From contig NZ_JAINVH010000006.1 of assembly GCF_020400825.1 (NCBI RefSeq), forward strand, positions 62,001-126,000: a DNA stretch of 64,000 nt, in the 5' to 3' direction. The DNA comes from Streptomyces sp. HPF1205 (GTDB taxonomy: Bacteria > Actinomycetota > Actinomycetes > Streptomycetales > Streptomycetaceae). A model generated the notes under the pieces. It made no database searches. It had not been told where the DNA came from and worked only from the letters and a program-made list of their open reading frames with translations. Every line of letters begins with the position of its first letter. Positions within the stretch are counted from its first letter, which is position 1. Both the position numbers and the translations under genes were made by a program. This document shows, one piece after another, positions 19,535 to 27,801 of this stretch.

Positions 19535-19639
19535 CGTCCCCAGCCTTCCGTCGCCTCATAGGGTCCGAAAGCAGGAGATACCGCCCGGTTCCGCCCCGGC
19601 CCGCCGCAGCACGCCGATCCACCCGGAGAAGCCACTCAT

Positions 19640-19894
19640 TGGGCCGACAGCGGCACTGTCCAAGGCGGTGCGGGGCGACCGGACCGTCGGATCCCTGATC
19701 GAAGACGCGCGGCGCGAGGGCATCCCGGTCGGCCCAGTCCCTCCGCCGGGCGACGGGCATGCTACGTCGTCGACACCTTCCTGGCCGTGACGGCCATCGA
19801 CCAAGCCGGTGCGGTGATCGTCTTCACCTCCGACGTCGACGACCTCGCCGAGCTCCTCGCCGACTGCCCCCGCGTGACCGTCCAGGAGATCTGA
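19640..19894 (+). pseudogene. Remnant of a PIN-domain (VapC-like) toxin gene
   Basis: Two pieces of one PIN-type protein are visible in different frames. The first (19641-19745) reads PTAALSKAVRGDRTVGSLI then EDARREGIPVGPV, like the N-terminal helix of actinobacterial PIN proteins. The second (19760-19894) reads CYVVDTFLAVTAIDQAG then AVIVFTSDVDDLAELLAD and ends VTVQEI with a stop, like the C-terminal catalytic half (VDTFLA, TSDVDDL). Roughly 70 middle residues are missing and the frames do not match, and no start codon fits. No antitoxin gene is intact beside it. Confidence 0.65.
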
Positions 19895-19997
19895 GCCCGG
19901 ATCCGGCGGCCGGGCCGGCAGGGCCTCGGAGCCGCCGCCGCGGCCCCGGGCGGGGGCAGCGGTGGGCATGGTGGACCGATCGGCGTTGACTGGGGGT

Positions 19998-20330
19998 ATG
20001 AGCACTTTGCCTTCGATGCTGCCCGTCCCGGTCGCGGCCGCCCTGGAAGCGGCCGACGCCGGGAACACCGAGGACTTCCTCGCCGCCTTCGCCGAGCAGG
20101 GGGTGGTGGACGACTGGGGCCGGGAGTTCCGCGGACGGGACGCGATCCGCGGCTGGAGCGACGCCGAGTTCATCGGCAAGGAGGTGACGCTGCGGGTCAC
20201 CGGGGTGCGTGACGACGGGGACACGACCACGGTGAGCGCCGAGGTCGGCGGCAAGGGGTTCAACGGACCGTCCGACTTCGCCTTCACGGTGGCGGGCGAC
20301 CACGTGGCGCGCATGACGATCAGGGGCTGA
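19998..20330 (+). CDS. NTF2/SnoaL-like fold protein
   Basis: 110 residues, ATG at 19998 after TGGGGGT. The sequence AALEAADAGNTEDFLAAFAE, then GREFRGRDAIRGWSDAEF, then a beta sheet ending HVARMTI matches the cone-shaped NTF2/SnoaL superfamily (length 105-130 residues). Such proteins may be small enzymes or ligand binders; the substrate is unknown. It is separate from the polyketide region by about 18 kb. Confidence 0.82.
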   Translation: MSTLPSMLPVPVAAALEAADAGNTEDFLAAFAEQGVVDDWGREFRGRDAIRGWSDAEFIGKEVTLRVTGVRDDGDTTTVSAEVGGKGFNGPSDFAFTVAGDHVARMTIRG

Positions 20331-20468
20331 GAGGGCGGTGAACCGGCGGTACGGGCGCGGGGCGGGCGCCGGGCCGTCCGGTACGGGCGCGCTGGGCCGG
20401 GCGGGTGAGCCGGCCGACCGACCGTAACGGAGCCCGTACGGACCGGCGTCATTCGCCGCCTGTCGGCC

Positions 20469-20474
20469 TAGCAT
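20469..20474 (+). promoter_or_regulatory. Candidate -10 box TAGCAT for a leaderless transcript
   Basis: TAGCAT ends 6 bases before the ATG at 20481, with no Shine-Dalgarno sequence in between. Same arrangement as at 8517, 20874 and 29560. Confidence 0.45.
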
Positions 20475-20480
20475 CGACGG

Positions 20481-20876
20481 ATGACTCGCAGCAGCAGGAC
20501 CCCACGCCCGCTGACCGTCGACGGCGAGACCTTCCTCTGGACGCTGCGGCACGAGCACGACGACGCGCGGACCGGGGACGGGTTCGAGGACTGCCGCGAA
20601 GTCCTCACCATCCGCCGCGCGGGCGCCCTCGGACGGCTGGAGATCGTCTTCACCTGCGGCCCCGGCCACCTCGTACCCGACCGGCACGCCCGCTCGGGGG
20701 CCGTCGGCACCCCCGACGGCGCCTGGCTCGACCTCCATGAGCCCGGGACGGTGGACGCCCTGCTCGCCGAGGCGCACGACCGCGGCTTCGGCGCGGACAG
20801 CGCGGCGGTCTACGAGGTCGACGGCTGGACACTGTTCCCCGCCGTCGCCGCCCGCCGGGCGGAGGGCACCCGGTAG
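20481..20876 (+). CDS. Conserved protein of unknown function, 131 residues
   Basis: A soluble protein without signal peptide or membrane segment. It alternates charged strands (FLWTLRHEHDD, LEIVFTCGPGHLV) and ends with VYEVDGWTLFPAVAAR. I do not recognise the family. The stop lies 9 bases before the response regulator gene on the same strand, but both appear to have their own leaderless promoters. Confidence 0.7.
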   Translation: MTRSSRTPRPLTVDGETFLWTLRHEHDDARTGDGFEDCREVLTIRRAGALGRLEIVFTCGPGHLVPDRHARSGAVGTPDGAWLDLHEPGTVDALLAEAHDRGFGADSAAVYEVDGWTLFPAVAARRAEGTR

Positions 20877-20879
20877 CCT
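20874..20879 (+). promoter_or_regulatory. Candidate -10 box TAGCCT for leaderless response regulator
   Basis: TAGCCT overlaps the stop codon of the preceding gene and ends 6 bases before the GTG at 20886. No Shine-Dalgarno sequence is visible. Confidence 0.45.
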
Positions 20880-20885
20880 TCCGCC

Positions 20886-21491
20886 GTGATCCGCGTTCTC
20901 CTGGCCGACGACCAGTCCATGGTGCGCGAGGCGCTGGCCACCCTCCTGGGGCTGGAGGACGACATCGAGGTGGTCGCGCAGGTCGCGCGCGGCGACGAGG
21001 TCGTGGCCGCCGCCTTGGCGCACCGGCCCGACGTGGCGCTGCTGGACATCGAGATGCCCGGGATGACCGGCATCGAGGCGGCGGCCGGGCTCCGCGAGGC
21101 GTGCCCGGGCGTGAAGGTCGTCATCGTGACCACCTTCGGCCGGCCCGGCTACCTGCGCCGGGCCATGGAGTCCGGGGCGGAGGCCTTCCTCGTCAAGGAC
21201 GCGCCCGCCGCCCGACTCGCCGACGCCGTACGCCGGGTGCTCGGCGGGCAGCGCGTCATCGACCCCACCCTCGCCGCCGCCGCGCTCGCCGAGGGCCCCG
21301 ACCCGCTCACCGCCCGTGAACGCGACGTCCTCAACGCGGCGGCCGACGGCTCGGTCAACGCCGACATCGCCCGCCGGCTCCTGCTCTCCGAGGGCACCGT
21401 CCGCAACTACCTCTCGACCGCCATCCAGAAAACGGGCGCGCGCAACCGGACGGAGGCCGTCCGCATCGCCCGCGAGAAGGGCTGGCTGTAA
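20886..21491 (+). CDS. LuxR/NarL-family response regulator (DesR-like)
   Basis: 201 residues. Receiver domain 1-120 with acidic pocket D8/D9, phospho-acceptor D54 in LLDIEMPG, T82 and K104; a C-terminal LuxR helix-turn-helix spans about 137-195 (PLTARERDVLNAAADG). It normally pairs with a DesK-type kinase next door, but here no kinase is adjacent. The kinase at 14491-15753, on the opposite strand more than 5 kb away, lacks a regulator and is the obvious candidate partner. Confidence 0.92.
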   Translation: MIRVLLADDQSMVREALATLLGLEDDIEVVAQVARGDEVVAAALAHRPDVALLDIEMPGMTGIEAAAGLREACPGVKVVIVTTFGRPGYLRRAMESGAEAFLVKDAPAARLADAVRRVLGGQRVIDPTLAAAALAEGPDPLTARERDVLNAAADGSVNADIARRLLLSEGTVRNYLSTAIQKTGARNRTEAVRIAREKGWL

Positions 21492-21534
21492 GGAGCGCGG
21501 CGCGCCTTGGCGCGGGCGTGCTTCGATCCGTTGG

Positions 21535-21607
21535 CCCCTCGGCCCGGGCGGGCCTCACTTCGGGCGCCCCTCGGCTCGGGCGTCCCCTCGGCTCGGGCAC
21601 CCCTCAG
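21535..21607. repeat. Degenerate tandem repeat of CCCCTCGG units
   Basis: CCCCTCGG-type units occur at 21535, 21567, 21584 and 21600 (the last as CCCCTCAG); the last three are 16-17 bases apart and separated by CTCGGGCRY. The array fills the gap between two convergent genes and could act as an end-of-transcript structure. Confidence 0.6.
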
Positions 21608-22428
21608 TTCAGCAGCGCCCGCGCCGCGCGGGCCTCGGAGCGGATGCCCGCCGCGGATTCCGGGTCGAAGGTCGCGATGACCTCGGCGTATTCGTCCATG
21701 GCTGCCGCGCCGCCGAGGAAGTCGCCTCTCTTGACCAGCAGCCGGGCGCGTTCGAGGCGCAGCTTGGCCGGGTGGCGCGGCAGCAGCAGCGCCAGGTCGA
21801 TGGTCCACAGCTGGACCGCGAGGCGCTCGGTGCGGGGGGCGGCCCAGGCCCGGATGTTGGCCAGGACGCGCTGGACGATGTCGAGCGGGTCGGCGGGGGT
21901 GAGCATGCCGGGGGACAGGGCCGCTCCCGTGGTCGACGCGACGAGGAGCTCCGCGTCGTCGGCCGACAGGACGCGTCCGCCGTTGAACGGGTCGGCCAGG
22001 ACGTGCGCGCCGGCCGGGTCGCCGAAGCCGACGACGAAGTGACCGGGCAGGGCCACGCCGTGGACGGGCGCGCCGGCCCGCCGGGCCACCTCCATCCAGA
22101 CCACCGACAGCAGGATCGGCAGCCCGCGCCGGCGCCGCAGCACCTCCTGGAGCAGGGAGGACGACAGCCGCCGGTAGTCGGAGGAGGTGCCGTGGAAGCC
22201 GTGGCCCACGCCGAGGACCTGGTGCAGGGCGGCGGCCCAGGCAGCCGGCGTGGCCAGGCCGTAGGGCAGCAGCCCCGCCAGCCGGTCCAGCTCGATCTGG
22301 GCGAGGTCGGCGGGCGCGCCGTCCAGCGCCGGGTCGGCCTCCGCGCCGATGAGCAGGCACAGTTCGGCCAGGTCGGGCCGCTCCTCGCGGGCGGCGGCGG
22401 CGAAGCGTTCGCGCACGTTCCCGGTCAT
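21604..22428 (-). CDS. SirB1-family transglutaminase-like/tetratricopeptide protein
   Basis: 274 residues. Contains HGTSSDYRRLSSSLLQEVL, RRRGLPILLSVVWMEVARR and HFVVGFGD, the conserved core of the SirB1 family, followed by a helical C-terminal part (ERLAVQLWTIDLALLLPRHP) that resembles a TPR. Family function is not settled. ATG at 22428 overlaps the stop of the upstream GNAT gene (ATGA), so the two are translationally coupled. Confidence 0.87.
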   Translation of the reverse strand: MTGNVRERFAAAAREERPDLAELCLLIGAEADPALDGAPADLAQIELDRLAGLLPYGLATPAAWAAALHQVLGVGHGFHGTSSDYRRLSSSLLQEVLRRRRGLPILLSVVWMEVARRAGAPVHGVALPGHFVVGFGDPAGAHVLADPFNGGRVLSADDAELLVASTTGAALSPGMLTPADPLDIVQRVLANIRAWAAPRTERLAVQLWTIDLALLLPRHPAKLRLERARLLVKRGDFLGGAAAMDEYAEVIATFDPESAAGIRSEARAARALLN

Positions 22429-23399
22429 GGCCGTGGCAGCCGCAGGTAGTGGTAGCCGTGGTGGTCGGTGAAGCCGAGCCCGTCGTAGAGCGCGCGGGCG
22501 GCCGTGTTGTCCGCCTCCACCTGCAGACAGGCCGCGCCGGCGCCCTCCTCGTACGCCCGCCGGGCCAGCGCTCCCATCACGGCCCTGGCAAGGCCCCTGC
22601 GCCGGAACGCGGGCTCCACCTCGACCGCGCCGAACAGCGCCCAGCGCCCGTCCACCACCGCCCGCCCGATCGCGCCGGGCGCGGTGGCGAACCACACCGA
22701 GGGGCCGCCCGAGACGACCGCGAGGGCCGCGCCGGCCAGGTCGCCCGTGCGGTGGTAGGCCGCCAGCCAGGCGGCCTCCGGCACGCGGGACAGCGAGACC
22801 CCCTCCCGGGGCAGCTCCAGCAGGGGGGCCAGCGGCGCCGTGCGCACCACCGTGTCGCCCTCCCGTGCCCAGCCCAGGGCGGCCGCCCCGGCGGCGTGCG
22901 GGGAGCGGTCCGGCATCTGCAGGTACGGCGGCAGCCCCCGCTCCCCGTACCAGCGGGCGACCGCGTCCAGCGCGTCCGGGAGCGGGCGTCCGGGGTCCCC
23001 GGCGACGAGGACGGAGTTCGCCCGCCGCGTGAAGCCGCCGGAGGCCCGCAGCGTCCACTGGCCGAGACGGGCCGTTTCGGTGGCGGGCCAGGCGCGGGAC
23101 GCGAGCTCGTCGAGCTCCTGGTCCGTGACGGCGGGCACGCGGGCCCCGGCACGCGCGGGAGCCGGTGGAACCACCTTCCCCGCGACCAGCGAGGACTCCT
23201 CGATCCGCACGGTCTCGCCGGTCCGCCGTGTGACGGACACCACGCCCGCATCCCAAGACGCGAGAACACCGACCGTATCGGTGAACATAGGATGCCCGTC
23301 GGTGGTCCCGATCACCTGCCGTACCGATATGCGTTTGCCCACGTCAGCGGGGGTGATTCGGATCTCGAGCCGGGCTCCGGACGAGAAATCCGCTGTCAT
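22425..23399 (-). CDS. GNAT-family N-acetyltransferase
   Basis: 324 residues. An N-terminal SH3-like beta domain (about 8-75; GKRISVRQVIG) is followed by a linker and a GNAT domain whose acetyl-CoA loop reads RRRGLARAVMGAL (about residues 270-282), then EADNTAARALYDGLGF. Substrate unknown. It is divergent from fdxA and coupled to the SirB1-like gene. Confidence 0.88.
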   Translation of the reverse strand: MTADFSSGARLEIRITPADVGKRISVRQVIGTTDGHPMFTDTVGVLASWDAGVVSVTRRTGETVRIEESSLVAGKVVPPAPARAGARVPAVTDQELDELASRAWPATETARLGQWTLRASGGFTRRANSVLVAGDPGRPLPDALDAVARWYGERGLPPYLQMPDRSPHAAGAAALGWAREGDTVVRTAPLAPLLELPREGVSLSRVPEAAWLAAYHRTGDLAGAALAVVSGGPSVWFATAPGAIGRAVVDGRWALFGAVEVEPAFRRRGLARAVMGALARRAYEEGAGAACLQVEADNTAARALYDGLGFTDHHGYHYLRLPRP

Positions 23400-23507
23400 G
23401 CCTGCCCCTCCTGTTCGGATCGTGCCCAGGAACGGAGATACTAGGTGCGGGCATCGACGACGCCGCGCTCCCGCGCGAGATGAGCCCTATCGAGGAGGAA
23501 CGACAGC

Positions 23508-23834
23508 GTGACCTACGTCATCGCGCAGCCTTGTGTCGACGTCAAGGACAAGGCGTGCATCGAGGAGTGCCCGGTCGACTGCATCTACGAGGGCTCCCGG
23601 TCCTTGTACATCCACCCGGACGAATGTGTCGACTGCGGCGCGTGTGAGCCGGTCTGCCCGGTCGAGGCCATCTTCTACGAGGACGACACCCCGGAGGAGT
23701 GGAAGGACTACTACAAGGCGAACGTCGAGTTCTTCGACGAGCTCGGCTCGCCCGGCGGTGCCTCCAAGCTCGGGCTCATCGAGCGGGACCACCCGCTGAT
23801 CGCGGAGCTGCCCCCGCAGAACCAGGACCACTGA
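23508..23834 (+). CDS. fdxA: 7Fe ferredoxin FdxA
   Basis: 108-residue ferredoxin that carries electrons in the cytoplasm. Cys9, Cys17, Cys21 with CPVD, and Cys40, Cys43, Cys46 and Cys50 with CP give the [3Fe-4S][4Fe-4S] pattern of actinobacterial and mycobacterial FdxA. Eight Cys in total including Cys25. GTG start is preceded by AGGAGGAA. It lies 188 bases upstream of dapC with a hairpin in between. Confidence 0.95.
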   Translation: MTYVIAQPCVDVKDKACIEECPVDCIYEGSRSLYIHPDECVDCGACEPVCPVEAIFYEDDTPEEWKDYYKANVEFFDELGSPGGASKLGLIERDHPLIAELPPQNQDH

Positions 23835-23896
23835 CGGACCGCTGAACGCCCCGGCGCCGCGCGTGCGCGACGCCGGGACGGACGCGACCGCGCCCG

Positions 23897-23928
23897 GGCC
23901 CCGTACGGCAGCACCGCCGTGCGGGGCC
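23897..23928 (+). terminator. Hairpin after fdxA, 13-bp stem
   Basis: GGCCCCGTACGGC (23897-23909) pairs with 23916-23928 through a 6-base loop, with one G-U pair. It starts 63 bases after the fdxA stop. Confidence 0.65.
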
Positions 23929-24021
23929 GCGGCGTTCCGGGCGGGCGCCCGCTCCCGGCCGGGCGAGCGGCCGCCCCCGGACGTGCGGCCGGGCCCCCGA
24001 CGACAGAACGAGAGTGAGCAC

Positions 24022-25122
24022 GTGAGCATCTCCGCCCGCCTCCCGGTGTTCCCCTGGGACCGCCTGGAGCCGTACAAGGCCGCGGCCGCCGCGCATCCGG
24101 ACGGCGTGGTCGACCTGTCCGTCGGCACGCCGGTGGACCCCGTCCCGGACGTCGTACGGCAGGCCCTGACGGCCGCCGCGGACAGCCCCGGCTATCCGCT
24201 GACGTACGGCACGGGCGCGCTGCGCGAGGCCGCGGCGGGCTACCTGCGGCGGTGGCACGGCGTCACGGGCGCCGACCCCGCGCACGTCCTGCCGCTGATC
24301 GGCTCCAAGGAACTCGTCGGCCTGCTGCCCGTCCTGCTCGACCTGCGCGAGGGCGACCAGGTCGGCTACCCGCGGCTCGCCTACCCCACGTACGAGATCG
24401 GCGCGCTGTTCGCGCGGGCCGAGCCGGTCACCTACGAGGACCCGGTCGCCGACCTCGACCCGGCGCGCGTCAAGCTGCTGTGGCTCAACAGCCCCTCCAA
24501 CCCCACCGGCCGCGTGCTCACCGTGGAGGAACTGCGGCGGATCGTCGCCTGGGCCCGCGAGCACGGCATCCTCGTCGCCGCCGACGAGTGCTACATCGAA
24601 CTCGGCTGGGAGGGCGCCGAGCCGGTGTCGGTGCTGCACCCGGACGTCTGCGGGGACGGCCACCACGGCCTGCTCGCCGTCCACTCGCTGTCCAAGCGCT
24701 CCAACTTCGCCGGGTACCGCGGCGCGTTCCTGACCGGAGACCCCGCGCTCGTCGCCGAACTCCTGGCCGTGCGCAAGCACCTCGGCATGATCGTGCCGCG
24801 GCCGGTCCAGGCCGCGATGACCGCCGCGCTCGGCGACCGCGCCCACGCGGTGGAGCAGAAGGAGCGCTACGCCCGGCGCCGCGCGGCCCTGCGGGCGGCC
24901 TTCGAGAGCGCCGGATTCCGCATCGAGCACAGCGAGGCGAGCCTGTACCTGTGGGCGACGCGCGACGAGGAGTGCTGGGAGACCGTGGGCGACCTGGCCA
25001 AGCGCGGCATCCTGGTCGCGCCCGGCGAGTTCTACGGCCCGGCCGGCGAGCGCTTCGTCCGCATCGCCTTCACGGCGACGGACGAGCGGGTGGCGGCGGC
25101 GGTGCGGCGGCTGGCGTCGTAG
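24022..25122 (+). CDS. dapC: Succinyldiaminopimelate transaminase DapC
   Basis: 366-residue PLP aminotransferase (fold type I) that makes N-succinyl-diaminopimelate in lysine and peptidoglycan precursor synthesis. The PLP Lys is K225 in HSLSKRSN, with the NSPSNPTG motif at 156-163 and AADECYIELGW at 186-196. SKRSN with AGYRGAF is typical of DapC. GTG at 24022 is chosen because it begins the conserved ARLPVFPWDRL. The pathway partner dapE lies 4.4 kb downstream on the same strand. Confidence 0.92.
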   Translation: MSISARLPVFPWDRLEPYKAAAAAHPDGVVDLSVGTPVDPVPDVVRQALTAAADSPGYPLTYGTGALREAAAGYLRRWHGVTGADPAHVLPLIGSKELVGLLPVLLDLREGDQVGYPRLAYPTYEIGALFARAEPVTYEDPVADLDPARVKLLWLNSPSNPTGRVLTVEELRRIVAWAREHGILVAADECYIELGWEGAEPVSVLHPDVCGDGHHGLLAVHSLSKRSNFAGYRGAFLTGDPALVAELLAVRKHLGMIVPRPVQAAMTAALGDRAHAVEQKERYARRRAALRAAFESAGFRIEHSEASLYLWATRDEECWETVGDLAKRGILVAPGEFYGPAGERFVRIAFTATDERVAAAVRRLAS

Positions 25123-25144
25123 CCGGCCCGCCGGGAGCACGTGA

Positions 25145-25178
25145 GGGGCGCGGGGAGGATCCTTCCTCCCCGCGCCCC
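25145..25178. terminator. Bidirectional terminator, 15-bp perfect stem
   Basis: GGGGCGCGGGGAGGA (25145-25159) and its complement (25164-25178) enclose TCCT. It separates convergent dapC and the secreted-protein gene. Confidence 0.8.
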
Positions 25179-25230
25179 CTGTGTTTCCGGTGTCCGGGTG
25201 TCCGGGTACGGCCCCGGACGCCCCGGACGC

Positions 25231-25791
25231 TCAGACGACCGGGAGGCCCTGGACGGGGAGGTTCCGTACGGGGAGGTTCTGGACCGGCAGGCCCTGGACC
25301 GGGAGGCGGTCGAGGGACGGCAGGCCCTGGGTGGGCAGGGCCCGGGTCGGCAGGCCGCGGGTGGGAAGGCCGCTGACCGGGAGGTCGCGGCCGGCCGGCA
25401 GGGCGGTGGCCGGCAGGGTCTCGGCGCCGGGCACGGCGCCCGCGGTGGACTCGGCGGTCGCGCCGAGGAAACGGCCGGCGGTGTCGTCGGCCTGGGAGGC
25501 CGCGTGCTGGGCGGCGGGGAGCAGGGTCCTGCCCGTGGTGCCGACGAGGCGCCCGGTGGTGGGCAGCGCCGTCCGCATCGCGTCCGAGCCGGTGGTGGCC
25601 GCCAGGCCCGTCGCCTTCTGCGACGCGCCGTCGACGGTGGAACCGAGGGCGCCGTCCACGGCGGTCGGACCGCCCAGGCCCTGCTGGTGCGGGGCCGCGG
25701 CCTGTGCGGCGCCGGCCCCGACCAGGGGAGCGGCGGCCGCGCCGAGGAGCAGGGCGGCCTGGGCGATCCGGCGCGGGAGGGGGAGGGACAT
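25231..25791 (-). CDS. Secreted low-complexity protein with LPVxGLP-type repeats
   Basis: 186 residues. A signal peptide (about 1-32, AAPLVGAGAAQAA then cleavage) is followed by an Ala/Thr/Gly-rich region and a C-terminal repeat tract (about 135-186) of LP-containing penta- to hexapeptides (LPVSGLPTRGLPT, LPVQGLPVQNLPV). No catalytic motif. Such short secreted proteins are common in streptomycetes and often misnamed; function unknown. The leader holds a four-unit 10-base tandem repeat just upstream of the start. Confidence 0.75.
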   Translation of the reverse strand: MSLPLPRRIAQAALLLGAAAAPLVGAGAAQAAAPHQQGLGGPTAVDGALGSTVDGASQKATGLAATTGSDAMRTALPTTGRLVGTTGRTLLPAAQHAASQADDTAGRFLGATAESTAGAVPGAETLPATALPAGRDLPVSGLPTRGLPTRALPTQGLPSLDRLPVQGLPVQNLPVRNLPVQGLPVV

Positions 25792-26245
25792 GGTGTGCTG
25801 ACTCCTTCTACGGGGTTCTGCGGGGTTCTACGGGGCTGTACGGGGCTCTACGTGTTCCGCGGGGTTTCGCGGGTGCTGCGGGGGATGTGGTGGGGTAACC
25901 GCGGTCGGGCTGACAACCGCTTCCGACGGGCCTGAGGTTGCGGGCGCGCCCGGTAAAGAATGGGTAATGCGTCGCATAATAGGAATCCGGCAGTTCGGGT
26001 ATAAGCGGACGACTCATACGAGCGTGCGGAAACGTCACTTCCCTTGCGGAGCAGGGGATTCGGCGTGGCGCGAGTCGGCCGCGGGCCGTGGACGCGCCGG
26101 CGTCTTCGCGCGGTGGCGCACAACTCGTCCGGGTGAGGCAGCGCACCTGTGTGTGATTCGCGGTTTCAGGACGAGGCCCCTTGAGGCCCCTTGCTGGGTG
26201 CCTGACGGCCTTCCCGCTGCCGCGATCCGATGGATCGGCCGAGGG
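25792..26245. other. Intergenic region upstream of secreted-protein gene
   Basis: 454 bases without a gene. The left end carries the 10-base repeat array. The centre (25960-26030) is the most AT-rich part, with TATTAT on the minus strand near 25978 as a possible -10 box. The right end is the 3' flank of the sigma factor gene and contains GAGGCCCCTT twice in tandem (26173-26192). Confidence 0.55.
25811..25850 (-). repeat. Tandem repeat, four 10-base units CGGGGYTSTR
   Basis: Four consecutive 10-base units (CGGGGTTCTG, CGGGGTTCTA, CGGGGCTGTA, CGGGGCTCTA) in the leader of the secreted-protein gene, 20 bases before its start codon; degenerate copies continue to about 25880. The period places the GGGG runs on one helical face. 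Confidence 0.7.
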
Positions 26246-27457
26246 TCAGTACGGCTGGCCGAGTTGGTTGCGCCGGGCGATCAGGAAGGTGCGTTCCGAC
26301 TCGTTCCCGGTGAGGCGGGCCGCGGTGTCGAGGGCCTGACCGGCTTCTCGGGTTCGTCCGAGGCGGGCGAGGAGGTCTCCGCGGATCGCGTGGAACAGGT
26401 GGTAGTTCCCGAGGTCCAGGTCATCGACCACGCGAAGTGCCTCTGCCGGGCCCTGGACCTCGGCGAGTGCGACCGCGCGGTGGAGCGCGACCACCGGGCC
26501 GGTGTCGACGTGCACGAGCTGGTCGTACAGGGCGAGGATCTGCGTCCAGTCGGTGACGGGCTCGGTGTGCACGGCGTTTATCGCGGCCAGGATCTGGTAG
26601 CGGCCGGGCTGGTTGCGGCGCAGGCAGGAGCGGACGATCGAGCGGCCCTCGGTGACCAGGCCGGCGTTCCAGCGGTGGCGGTCCTGGTCGGCCAAGCGGA
26701 CCAGGTTGCCGTCCTGGTCGGTGCGGGCGTCGCGGCGGGCCTCGATCAGCAGCATCAGTGCGAGCAGTCCCGCGGCCTCCGGCTCGTCGGGCATGAGCTC
26801 GACCAGCAGCCGGGCCAGGCGGATCGCCTCGGCGCACAGGTCGGCGCGGGCGAGTTCGGCGCCGGAGGTGGCGACGTAGCCCTCGTTGAAGATCAGGTAA
26901 AGCACCGCGAGCACGGCGCTGAGGCGGCCGGGCAGGTCGGCGTCGCGGGGCACCTGGTAGGGGATTTTGGCGTCTCGTATCTTCGCCTTCGCCCGGACGA
27001 TGCGCTGTGCCATCGTCGGTTCGGGTACGAGGAAGGCACGGGCGATCTCGGGCGTGGCGAGCCCGCCGAGCAGGCGCAGGGTGAGCGCCACTTGCGCGGG
27101 CATCGCCAGGGCCGGGTGGCAGCAGGTGAACATCAGCCGGAGACGGTCGTCGCGCACGGGCCCCTCGTCTTCTTGTCCGTCCGGGCTGTGGAGGCGTTGA
27201 GCCTCGGCGTGTTTACGGGCACGGACCGATTCGCGGCGCAGCTCGTCGATCGCCCGGTTGCGGGCGGTGGTGATGATCCAGCCGGCCGGGCTCGGCGGCA
27301 TGCCGTCGACCGGCCAGCGCCGCAGAGCAACGGTGAACGCCTCGGCAACGGCGTCCTCGGCCGTGCTGATATCGCCGAGCCCGCGCGTGAGTACGGCAAC
27401 GGCTCTGCCGTACTCGGCGCGGAACACGGCCGCGATCTGCTGCGGTGTGGGACTCAA
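26246..27457 (-). CDS. ECF sigma factor with C-terminal TPR-like domain (ECF42 type)
   Basis: 403 residues. Sigma region 2 ([35 protein letters not shown]) and region 4 ([31 protein letters not shown]) are followed by a helical domain of about 200 residues ([33 protein letters not shown]). This long C-terminal domain and the adjacent YCII gene define ECF42-like factors, which lack an anti-sigma factor. The TTG start at 27457 overlaps the YCII stop (TTGA). Third gene of the operon. Confidence 0.88.
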   Translation of the reverse strand: MSPTPQQIAAVFRAEYGRAVAVLTRGLGDISTAEDAVAEAFTVALRRWPVDGMPPSPAGWIITTARNRAIDELRRESVRARKHAEAQRLHSPDGQEDEGPVRDDRLRLMFTCCHPALAMPAQVALTLRLLGGLATPEIARAFLVPEPTMAQRIVRAKAKIRDAKIPYQVPRDADLPGRLSAVLAVLYLIFNEGYVATSGAELARADLCAEAIRLARLLVELMPDEPEAAGLLALMLLIEARRDARTDQDGNLVRLADQDRHRWNAGLVTEGRSIVRSCLRRNQPGRYQILAAINAVHTEPVTDWTQILALYDQLVHVDTGPVVALHRAVALAEVQGPAEALRVVDDLDLGNYHLFHAIRGDLLARLGRTREAGQALDTAARLTGNESERTFLIARRNQLGQPY

Positions 27458-27795
27458 TACGGTTCGACGTCCTGGAACGGGCGGACTTCGATCGGGAGCC
27501 CGGTCGCCGCGGATGCCTTGCGGCCCCATCTCAGTGCGACGTCCAGGTCGGGTGCGGTGATCACCCAGATCCCGCCGACGTGCTCCTTGCCCTCGACGTA
27601 GGGACCGTCGGTGAGCATGCCGTCGGTGCGCACGACAGTGGCCGTGCCGGGCGCGTGCAGGCCGCCGGTGAACACCCACGAGCCGCTTTCGCGCAGTTCC
27701 TCGTTGAGCCGGTGCAGATCGGCCTTGATCTTCTCCATGGCCTGGGGGCCCGGCTTGCCTTCGGGCTGGTAGATCGAGAGCAGGTACGTGCCCAT
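27454..27795 (-). CDS. YCII-domain (DGPF) protein
   Basis: 113 residues, YCII-related fold with DGPY at 63-66 followed by KEHVGG. Family members commonly precede ECF42 sigma genes and may regulate or sense for them; no reaction is established. Overlaps the sigma gene and follows the DHFR-like gene by 6 bases. Confidence 0.88.
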   Translation of the reverse strand: MGTYLLSIYQPEGKPGPQAMEKIKADLHRLNEELRESGSWVFTGGLHAPGTATVVRTDGMLTDGPYVEGKEHVGGIWVITAPDLDVALRWGRKASAATGLPIEVRPFQDVEPY

Positions 27796-27801
27796 GGTTG
27801 C

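Noticed and set aside
19640..19894. Intact small toxin gene with a sequencing frameshift.
   Set aside because: Besides the frame change, about 70 residues of the middle are missing and no start codon fits, so a simple base error cannot explain it.
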